A stretch of DNA of 20,321 nucleotides from Sphingomonas sp. (GTDB taxonomy: Bacteria > Pseudomonadota > Alphaproteobacteria > Sphingomonadales > Sphingomonadaceae): assembly GCA_025935515.1 (NCBI GenBank), contig JAICVC010000018.1:1-20321 (forward strand), in the 5' to 3' direction. Numbering within the stretch: the stretch's first letter is position 1; each line of letters opens with the position of its first letter. Made by a program: the position numbers and the translations under genes. The notes beneath the pieces are model-generated. The model had not been told where the DNA came from, did not search any database, and saw only the letters and a list, made by a program, of their open reading frames with translations. Below, in pieces: positions 14,522 to 20,321 of this stretch.

Positions 14522-16450
14522 ATGGCCAACTTGTTCTTGAGCTATGCGCGTGACGATACCGCCCGGCTTCGGCCGCTGGCGGCGGCGCTCGAAAGCAGCG
14601 GCCATTCGGTCTGGTGGGACAGCCATATCCCCGGTGGCGAACTATTCGCCGACGCTATCGAGCACGCCCTCGGCGAAGCCGACGCGATCATCGTCGCCTG
14701 GTCAACGGCATCGGTGCGCTCGCCCTGGGTGCGCGACGAAGCCGCGGTCGGTCGCGACAGAGGCCGCTTGATACCGGTCAGCCTCGATGGCTGCCCTCCA
14801 CCGATCGGATTTCGGCAGTATCAGACCGTTGACCTGTCGAATTGGAACGGACGCGGCGGCGCATCGGCGCTGGCGCCGCTCCAGGCCGCGATTGCGGCGC
14901 GCATCGGTGGCAATGAAAGCCCCCCGGCCGATCGCCACGAACCAGGGCCGCTCAAGCGCTTGAGCCGGGGTCGCGCGCGCATTGGCGTAGTCGTCGCGGG
15001 TACGACACTGCTGATTGCGGCCGCGGCGCTGCTCTACCCGCATATTCCCCTCGGAACCTCCGGCGTGACACCGAAGGTCGCAATCGGCGATTTCGTCGCC
15101 GTCTCCGCCGACACTCCTCGCCAACTGTCGAGCAGCCTCAACGGGGAAATGCTCGCCGCGTTCGGGTCCGAGCACGAGGTTGCAGTGATCACTGCTGGTC
15201 TCGGCAAGGCGAGCGCTCCGTTCCTGCTCGATGGGACCATCGAAAAAGGCGCCGATGCGCTCCATTTCACGATCAATCTCAGGAATCGCCGCACGGGCGG
15301 GCTCGTCTGGTCGCAGGGCTACGACCGCGCCCTGATCGACACGCTTGCGCCCCGTCAGGTCGCCGTCTCCGCGACCCAGGTAGTACGATGCGGCCTATGG
15401 GGCGCGTCGGCGTACCGCAAGCCGATGAGCGACCAGGCGCTCAGCCTGTACCTCAAATGGTGCAACGAATATTGGGGCGGATCGCCTGACGAGGACCGGA
15501 TCCTCGACGCCGCGAAGCGGGTGACGGCCACCATTCCCGACTTCTCGTTCGGCTGGTCGGCGCTGGCGCTGGCGGCGGTTCCGATCAGCCACCGCGCCGA
15601 TGATTCCGGTGCGGCGCAGGCGCGCCAGCTGGGCTGGAACGCGGCGGAGAAGGCCACCGGCCTCGATCGCCGCAACCCGGAAGGCTATATGGCACAGGCT
15701 GGCCTGTTGCCGCTCACCCGCTTCGCCGATCGCGAGCGGCTGCTGACCAAGGCGATCAGCGTGCGCCCCACGGAATGCGGATGCGAGCGCCAGGTCTACG
15801 GCGATTTCCTGACGTCGGTCGGCCGCTTCGAGGAAGCGGCCCGCGAATATGACCGCGCGAGGGCGATGATGCCGCTCGCGCCGATGAGCAACGTGCGGCT
15901 TGCGCAGGCGCTGTATCTCGTGGGCCGCCAGCGCGAGGCCGACGACGTCATTGCCCGGATGCTCGAGCTTTGGCCCGACGCCGAGATCGTTCGCCAGCTG
16001 CAAGTCAAGGCCGCCCTCTGGACTCGCAAATATGATGCGGCGATCCCGCTGCTTCAGACCCCGGAGCTGCACTTTCCAGAGGAGGAGCGAAGCGCGCTTG
16101 CAAGCGCCTTTGCAGCGCTCAAATCGGAGCAGCCCGGCGCCATGCAGAGCGCGACCGCCGAGCTCGCCCGGCTCGCCGCCAACCCGCGGCGCAACGACCG
16201 GCTGATCGTCGCGACTTTGGCAGCGCTCGGCGCTGCGCCCGAGGCGCTCCGCGCGGCCGACGCACTTGTCCGGGAGCGCGGGCCGGCCTTGTCCGACGTG
16301 CTGTTCGATCCCAACCTCGCACCGGCCTGGTCGAGCCCCGCTTATGCCGCGCTGGTCCAGCGTCTTGGGCTGGTCTCCTATTGGCGCGCCGGCGGAAGCC
16401 GGCCGGATTACTGCCGCGCTGCTGAACCCCCGGCGATTTGCAGAGCATAG
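14522..16450 (+). CDS. TIR domain protein with transmembrane segment, TolB-like region and TPR repeats
   Basis: A 642-residue membrane-anchored protein. Residues 2-125 form a TIR domain: FLSYARDD, VWWDSHIPGGELF and SPWVRDEAAVGRD, where Glu73 aligns with the catalytic glutamate of TIR NAD-cleaving enzymes. A basic stretch and one hydrophobic helix (about 153-172) follow. Residues 184-290 resemble the TolB-like domain found in CadC/adenylate-cyclase-type sensors (KVAIGDFVAV, FLLDGTIEKGADALHFTINL, TGGLVWSQGYDR). The rest, about 320-620, is helical with TPR-like motifs (GRFEEAAREYDRARAMMP, GRQREADDVIARMLELWP). By the positive-inside rule the TIR domain would be cytoplasmic and the TPR part periplasmic. 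The TIR could cleave NAD or serve as an interaction module. I chose the ATG at 14522 over a TTG at 14474 because the TIR fold begins there. The lipoprotein gene follows after 12 bases. Confidence 0.88.
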   Translation: MANLFLSYARDDTARLRPLAAALESSGHSVWWDSHIPGGELFADAIEHALGEADAIIVAWSTASVRSPWVRDEAAVGRDRGRLIPVSLDGCPPPIGFRQYQTVDLSNWNGRGGASALAPLQAAIAARIGGNESPPADRHEPGPLKRLSRGRARIGVVVAGTTLLIAAAALLYPHIPLGTSGVTPKVAIGDFVAVSADTPRQLSSSLNGEMLAAFGSEHEVAVITAGLGKASAPFLLDGTIEKGADALHFTINLRNRRTGGLVWSQGYDRALIDTLAPRQVAVSATQVVRCGLWGASAYRKPMSDQALSLYLKWCNEYWGGSPDEDRILDAAKRVTATIPDFSFGWSALALAAVPISHRADDSGAAQARQLGWNAAEKATGLDRRNPEGYMAQAGLLPLTRFADRERLLTKAISVRPTECGCERQVYGDFLTSVGRFEEAAREYDRARAMMPLAPMSNVRLAQALYLVGRQREADDVIARMLELWPDAEIVRQLQVKAALWTRKYDAAIPLLQTPELHFPEEERSALASAFAALKSEQPGAMQSATAELARLAANPRRNDRLIVATLAALGAAPEALRAADALVRERGPALSDVLFDPNLAPAWSSPAYAALVQRLGLVSYWRAGGSRPDYCRAAEPPAICRA

Positions 16451-16462
16451 AAAGGTGCCTCC

Positions 16463-16723
16463 ATGCGACTCTTGATGCTCGGATCAGCACTGCTGATGGC
16501 CGCCTGCGACCAACAAGAGCAGCGGCAAGCGGCGACGCCGGATGCGCCCGAAATCCCTGCTTTGGTTGCCGGCCAGTCGAAGGCCGCGCTGATGATCGCG
16601 ATCCCCAAGGATCCTGAAGCACTCCGGAAGCTGGTCAAGATGGGTTACACGATGCACGAAGATCATCTGCACGCGCCGGGCGTCACCTCCTGCCCGAAGA
16701 TGAGCGAGAATCCGGTTCGATAA
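16463..16723 (+). CDS. Small putative lipoprotein
   Basis: An 86-residue product with a short signal peptide and lipobox-like MRLLMLGSALLMAAC, so Cys15 would be lipidated. The -3 position is Met, somewhat unusual. The mature part is about 70 residues: a Gln/Ala/Pro linker, then KAALMIAIPKDPEALRKLVKMGYTMHEDHLHAPGVTSCPKM, containing several histidines and one more cysteine. I recognise no family. It lies between the TIR gene (12 bases upstream) and the NUDIX gene (7 bases downstream) with an AAGGTG ribosome site, so it probably belongs to the same transcript. Confidence 0.75.
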   Translation: MRLLMLGSALLMAACDQQEQRQAATPDAPEIPALVAGQSKAALMIAIPKDPEALRKLVKMGYTMHEDHLHAPGVTSCPKMSENPVR

Positions 16724-16730
16724 TCGCCAG

Positions 16731-17195
16731 ATGCGATTGCTCGATCAGCTCCTGAGGCTGATCCTCACCGCCGCTCATCAGCTGCTGAAGGCCGGCTGGT
16801 TCTTGCGCCGTCCGCGGACGTTTGGCGCGCACGCTCTCGCACTGACGCCGGAACGCAAGCTGATCCTCGTCAAGCTGCGCTATGCGAGGGGCTGGCGGTT
16901 ACCGGGCGGCGGCCGCGACGCAGCCGAGGACCCTTGCGAGGCCGTACTGCGCGAGCTTCGCGAGGAAATCGGCATGACGGATCATGGCCCGGTGCGCCTC
17001 GCGGCCGAGGTGGAGCAACGGCCGGGATACAAGCGCGACCTCGCGTCGCTGCTCATCGTCGAGGACGTGCGCTACGCAGCGCCGCGCTGGTCGTGGGAAG
17101 TCGAGCGCATCGTCGAGGCGCCGCTCGGCGACTTACCCGGCGACCTGGCGCCGATCGCGCGCCGCTGGATCGACGCGCTACGCGGCCATTTTTGA
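16731..17195 (+). CDS. NUDIX hydrolase
   Basis: A 154-residue NUDIX protein, which would hydrolyse a nucleoside diphosphate linked to another moiety. The Nudix box matches fully at residues 60-82: Gly60, Glu66, then RELREEIGM with metal-binding Glu78 and Glu79. The substrate cannot be told from the box. About 30 residues precede the fold, an amphipathic or hydrophobic stretch (LLDQLLRLILTAAHQLLKAGWFL) that could bind a membrane or a partner. The ATG starts seven bases after the lipoprotein stop and has only a weak ribosome site, suggesting coupling. A six-base GCGCGA/TCGCGC repeat (17196-17201 and 17212-17217) follows the stop without a T-run. Confidence 0.92.
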   Translation: MRLLDQLLRLILTAAHQLLKAGWFLRRPRTFGAHALALTPERKLILVKLRYARGWRLPGGGRDAAEDPCEAVLRELREEIGMTDHGPVRLAAEVEQRPGYKRDLASLLIVEDVRYAAPRWSWEVERIVEAPLGDLPGDLAPIARRWIDALRGHF

Positions 17196-17326
17196 GCGCG
17201 AGCCCGCGTCTTCGCGCCAGTACCAGACGACAAGTCCGTCATTCACCGATGCGCCCGTGGCAAGGGCTGCCTATCAGGAAGCTCGCCGGTGGCCGTCCGG
17301 ACCTAACCTTCGCTAGAGGGAAAAAC

Positions 17327-17860
17327 ATGCACCGGCTGTTCGTCGCAATTCGTCCCCCCGAACCGATCCGCGACCTGCTGATCGACGCGATGGACGACAG
17401 CGCCGACTTCCGCTGGCAGGACGATCAGCAGCTGCACTTGACTCTGCGCTTCATCGGCGAGGTCGACAGGCCTGTCGGCGAGGATCTGGCGGATGCGCTA
17501 GGGCGCATTCGCACCGACGGGTTCGATTTGCGGATTGCCGGAGTCGGCCGGTTCGAGCAGCGCAGCAGCGGCGCGCTATGGGCCGGCGTCGAGCCCAAGG
17601 CACCGGTCGCGGCGCTCGCCGCCAAGGTCGAGCGCGCCTGCTTGGCGGTCGGCCTCGAGCCCGAGCGTCGCGCCTTCCATCCGCACATCACGCTGGCCCG
17701 CTGGAAAGGTCGCCGCACCCGCGAAGTCGCCGATTTCCTGGAGCGGTCGCGCGGCCTCGGTTCCGAACCCTTCGAGGTGGCCGACTTCATCCTGTTCGAA
17801 AGCCGCCTGTCGCGCCACGGTGCCCATTACGAGCCAGTCGCAACCTATCCCCTAAGCTAG
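17327..17860 (+). CDS. thpR: RNA 2',3'-cyclic phosphodiesterase (2'-5' RNA ligase family, 2H)
   Basis: A 177-residue 2H phosphoesterase. Both HxTx motifs are present: HLTL at 37-40 and HITL at 120-123, each in its usual setting (LHLTLRFIG and FHPHITLARW). Members hydrolyse 2',3'-cyclic phosphates to 2'-phosphates and can ligate 2'-5' bonds in vitro; the cellular role is not settled. The N-terminus MHRLFVAIRPP is characteristic, fixing the ATG at 17327, seven bases after AGAGGG. The 131-base gap after the NUDIX gene holds no ORF or clear promoter that I can see. Its TAG stop overlaps the opposite-strand DUF885 stop inside CTAG. Confidence 0.95.
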   Translation: MHRLFVAIRPPEPIRDLLIDAMDDSADFRWQDDQQLHLTLRFIGEVDRPVGEDLADALGRIRTDGFDLRIAGVGRFEQRSSGALWAGVEPKAPVAALAAKVERACLAVGLEPERRAFHPHITLARWKGRRTREVADFLERSRGLGSEPFEVADFILFESRLSRHGAHYEPVATYPLS

Positions 17861-19680
17861 GCTATTTGTGCCGCCAGCCAGCGGTCGCCGACCTGTTGCA
17901 GGATGTCGAGCGGGACGCGCCCCGTTCCGAGCACGGCGTCGTGGAACGCCTTGAGGTCGAACTTGCCGCCCAGCTTCGCCTTCGCCTTGTCGCGCAGGGC
18001 GGTGAACACCGAATGGCCGAGCTTGTAGCTGCATGCCTGCCCGACCGACACGCAGTAGCGTTCGACCTCGCGCGCGGCGAAGCCCGGCGCTTCGCCTTCC
18101 TGCTCGACGAAATGGCGGATCGCTTGCTCGCGGCTCCACTTGAGCGTGTGGATGCCGGTGTCGACGACGCAACGGTTGGCGCGGAACAGCTGGAACTTGA
18201 GGTACCCGAGCCGCCCGAGCGGATCGTCGTCGTACATGCCGAGCTCGTCGGCGAGCTGCTCGGCGTACAGCGCCCAGCCCTCGCCATATCCGGAGAAGCC
18301 ACCGGTCTTGCGGATCAGCGGCAAATTCCGGTTGGACAGCGCCAGCCCGCCTTCGAACTGATGGCCCGGAAGCCCCTCGTGATAGACCGTCGTCGCCAGG
18401 CAGAACTTGGGCCACTCGGCGCTGTCGCGGAGGTTGAAATAGACCAGGCCGGGCCGCTTGCCGTCGAGCGAGGGCGCTTGCGAGAAGGCGGACGCGGCGC
18501 CGGCCTCCGTCTGCGGCGGCACCCGGCGCACTTCGAACTGGTATTGCGGCATGCGGTTGAACGCGCGCGGCAGCTGCGTCCGGATCGCCGCCAGCCGTTC
18601 GTTGCAATAAGCGATCGCCTGCGCCTTGCCGGCATCGGTGTTCGGGTAAAGCTGCGCGGGATCCTTGTAGAGCGCGGCCATGCGTTCGCCGACACTGCCA
18701 TTGGTCATCCCTTGTGCTTTAAGCAGCGCGTCCAGCCGCGCCGAGATCATCCGCGCCTGGTCGAGCCCGAACTTGTGCACTTCCGCGGGACTCAGCCGCG
18801 TGGTCGTCGTGTTGTGCAGCGCGACCGCGTAAAATTCGGGCCCGTCCTTGAACCGCCAGATTCCGGCATCGTGCGTGGCTCGCGCACGCAGCGCCTGCAC
18901 TTCGGCAAGCTGGCGATCGAGCGACGGCCTGATCGCCTCCTCCTGGATTCTCGCCGCGTCGCGGGCATAGCCCTCGCCCAGCCCCTTGGCGGCCGCGCGG
19001 CGGGCGATCGATTTGACCACCACGGTCTCGGCCGCCGGCACCTGCAATGCTTTCATCTGAGCGCTGGTGAGGTCGAGGATGAAGTCGGGCGGGATCACGC
19101 CCAGCCCTGCGTCATGCTTCATCCGCGCGGTTTCGTCCTCGAGCCGCTTGGCGAAAGCCGTCATGCGCGCGAGGTAGGCGTCGGCATCCTCTTTGGTCTC
19201 GAGCGGATGCTTGGTGTCGAGGAAGTCGGGCACCGACTGGTAGGCGCCGGTCAGCTGCGACACGACGTACGGCGACGGCCCGAACGCATTGCCGCCGAAA
19301 TTGAACTTCTGCACGTCCGCCGTGGAGCGGCGCGTGTAGGTGACGACGTCGAGGTTCAGCCGGTCGGTGTCGCTGAGGCCGGCGCGCGGGAAGGCCTGCA
19401 ACCGCGCCAACTGGCTCTGCGTCAGCGCCCGCGCCGCCGACCGCGCGGCATCGTCGGCGCCCGACAGCTTGGCCCGAAGGTCGGCGTTCGCGGCCTTGTC
19501 GAGCCCGAGCAGGGTCGCGCTTTCCGGGTTCTGCCGCAGCTGCTCGTTGAACAGGCTGTCGAACAGGGTCGCGAGCTGGGGCGAACCGCTGGCGGCCGGC
19601 TGCCCGAACAACTGCGCCGGTATTGCGGCCGCTGCCGCCGCGCTGGTGGTGGTGAGCAGGAATTGGCGGCGGTCGAGCAT
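17857..19680 (-). CDS. Tat-exported DUF885 family protein (probable metallopeptidase)
   Basis: A 607-residue DUF885 protein. The family signature HEGLPGH is at residues 434-440 (His434, Glu435, His440), an HExxH-like arrangement that suggests a zinc peptidase; characterised relatives are few. Further conserved segments are FSGYGEGWALYAEQLADELG and CSYKLGHSVFTALRDKAK. The N-terminus MLDRRQFLLTTTSAAAAAA is a twin-arginine signal, so the folded protein should be exported. That signal fixes the ATG at 19680; an in-frame start at 19737 would put 19 unrelated residues before it. A TTGACA lies at 19732-19737 on the minus strand but I see no good -10 partner. Together with the S9 and M28 enzymes it adds a third exported peptidase to the window. 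Confidence 0.92.
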   Translation of the reverse strand: MLDRRQFLLTTTSAAAAAAIPAQLFGQPAASGSPQLATLFDSLFNEQLRQNPESATLLGLDKAANADLRAKLSGADDAARSAARALTQSQLARLQAFPRAGLSDTDRLNLDVVTYTRRSTADVQKFNFGGNAFGPSPYVVSQLTGAYQSVPDFLDTKHPLETKEDADAYLARMTAFAKRLEDETARMKHDAGLGVIPPDFILDLTSAQMKALQVPAAETVVVKSIARRAAAKGLGEGYARDAARIQEEAIRPSLDRQLAEVQALRARATHDAGIWRFKDGPEFYAVALHNTTTTRLSPAEVHKFGLDQARMISARLDALLKAQGMTNGSVGERMAALYKDPAQLYPNTDAGKAQAIAYCNERLAAIRTQLPRAFNRMPQYQFEVRRVPPQTEAGAASAFSQAPSLDGKRPGLVYFNLRDSAEWPKFCLATTVYHEGLPGHQFEGGLALSNRNLPLIRKTGGFSGYGEGWALYAEQLADELGMYDDDPLGRLGYLKFQLFRANRCVVDTGIHTLKWSREQAIRHFVEQEGEAPGFAAREVERYCVSVGQACSYKLGHSVFTALRDKAKAKLGGKFDLKAFHDAVLGTGRVPLDILQQVGDRWLAAQIA

Positions 19681-19786
19681 CGGCAGAGACTCCGGAAGAG
19701 GAGTCGGCGACACTGGCCCCGACGCAAAACTTGTCAATCGTTAGGGTAGGAATCCAGCCGCGGGCATCCATATTGTGGGAGTCGCG

Positions 19787-19816
19787 TTGACCTGCCGCGG
19801 CGCCTCACGCTAGATT
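19787..19816 (+). promoter_or_regulatory. Probable promoter of uvrA
   Basis: TTGACC (19787-19792) and TAGATT (19811-19816) are 18 bases apart on the plus strand, about 30 bases before the uvrA ATG. The LexA box begins two bases after the -10 element, so LexA would block polymerase at the start site. Confidence 0.55.
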
Positions 19817-19817
19817 A

Positions 19818-19832
19818 GAACATAAACGGAAC
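19818..19832. promoter_or_regulatory. LexA (SOS) box upstream of uvrA
   Basis: GAAC-N7-GAAC on the plus strand, which reads GTTC-N7-GTTC on the minus strand, matches the direct-repeat SOS box of alphaproteobacteria exactly. It overlaps the expected transcription start of uvrA, a gene commonly under SOS control. Confidence 0.8.
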
Positions 19833-19845
19833 GAAGCCGACTCCG

Positions 19846-20321
19846 ATGCTGACTCATATTTCCGTCCGGGGCGCCCGGGAGCACAACCTCAAGGGCATCG
19901 ACGTGGACATCCCGCGCGAGAGCCTGACGGTGATCACTGGGCTCAGCGGATCGGGCAAGTCGTCCCTCGCCTTCGACACGATCTATGCGGAAGGCCAGCG
20001 CCGCTACGTCGAGAGCCTCTCCGCCTACGCGCGGCAATTCCTCGAGATGATGCAGAAGCCCGACGTGGAGCACATCGACGGCCTCTCGCCCGCCATCTCG
20101 ATCGAGCAGAAGACGACCTCGCGCAATCCGCGCTCGACGGTCGCCACGGTCACCGAGATTTACGATTACATGCGCCTGCTCTGGGCGCGGGTCGGGGTGC
20201 CCTACAGCCCCGCCACCGGCCTCCCCATATCCGCCCAGACGGTCAGCCAGATGGTCGACCGGGTGATGGCCCTGCCCGAAGGCACGCGGCTCTATCTGCT
20301 CGCCCCGGTCGTGCGCGGCCG
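19846..20321 (+). CDS. uvrA: Excinuclease ABC subunit A (N-terminal part, 3' end cut by window)
   Basis: UvrA is the ATP-dependent damage-recognition subunit of nucleotide excision repair, acting with UvrB and UvrC on DNA. 158 codons are visible from the ATG at 19846 and the frame is open to the window end. The start ISVRGAREHNLKGIDVDIPR is the standard UvrA opening. Walker A GLSGSGKSS is at residues 32-40, followed by the conserved FDTIYAEGQRRYVESLSAYARQFL and the segment GLSPAISIEQKT. The zinc modules and second ATPase half lie beyond the window. The ribosome site is weak. Transcription is probably SOS-controlled through the LexA box at 19818-19832. Confidence 0.97.
   Translation, partial: MLTHISVRGAREHNLKGIDVDIPRESLTVITGLSGSGKSSLAFDTIYAEGQRRYVESLSAYARQFLEMMQKPDVEHIDGLSPAISIEQKTTSRNPRSTVATVTEIYDYMRLLWARVGVPYSPATGLPISAQTVSQMVDRVMALPEGTRLYLLAPVVRG

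Noticed and set aside
17578..19749. Plus-strand ORF of 723 codons covering the DUF885 gene
   Set aside because: Antisense shadow of the DUF885 gene, which has clear family motifs and a Tat signal on the other strand.
1..20321. Search for CRISPR arrays, tRNA or rRNA genes, insertion sequences and integrase sites
   Set aside because: No repeated spacer-repeat pattern, no cloverleaf-like segment, no transposase or recombinase motif and no flanking direct or inverted element ends were seen.

Overview
The window is a stretch of GC-rich chromosome (roughly 65 percent GC by eye, strong G/C preference at third codon positions). Gene content suggests an alphaproteobacterium of the Sphingomonadales: an ArsR plus SRPBCC operon, secreted S9, M28 and DUF885 peptidases, a DUF4956 protein, PPK2, and a GTTC-N7-GTTC type LexA box before uvrA. 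This assignment is inferred from gene families and the SOS motif, not from a marker gene. I see no rRNA, tRNA, insertion sequence, phage gene or CRISPR array. Both window ends cut through genes: clpA lacks its 5' part and uvrA its 3' part.

Layout. 1-824: C-terminal third of ClpA. 905-2206 (minus): ArsR repressor followed by two overlapping SRPBCC/AHSA1 genes, with a good promoter that appears to give a nearly leaderless mRNA. 2345-6261 (plus): two exported peptidases (S9 prolyl-oligopeptidase type, M28 metallopeptidase). 6262-6500: short stretch of doubtful coding status. 6501-8013 (plus): glutathione S-transferase and a Tat-exported dienelactone-hydrolase-like protein. 8020-9534 (minus): FAD oxidoreductase with a C-terminal Rieske domain. 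9535-9821: intergenic, with several inverted repeats and a strong terminator, possibly a small RNA gene. 9822-10562 (minus): Bax-inhibitor-1 family membrane protein. 10563-10745: divergent regulatory region.

10746-14415 holds the most interesting group. A secreted PPP-like metallophosphoesterase and a secreted protein with a CotH/kinase-like residue pattern form a plus-strand pair. They converge, two bases apart, on a minus-strand pair made of PPK2 (polyphosphate-dependent nucleotide kinase) and a DUF4956 membrane protein. DUF4956 and CotH proteins are known to cluster with VTC-type polyphosphate polymerases, so this looks like a phosphoryl-transfer or polyphosphate locus in which PPK2 stands in for VTC.

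14522-17860 (plus): a TIR-transmembrane-TolB-like-TPR protein, then a small lipoprotein, a NUDIX hydrolase and ThpR (2H phosphoesterase), closely spaced at first. 17857-19680 (minus): Tat-exported DUF885 peptidase whose stop codon overlaps that of thpR in a shared CTAG. 19681-19845: divergent promoter region with a LexA box. 19846 onward: uvrA.
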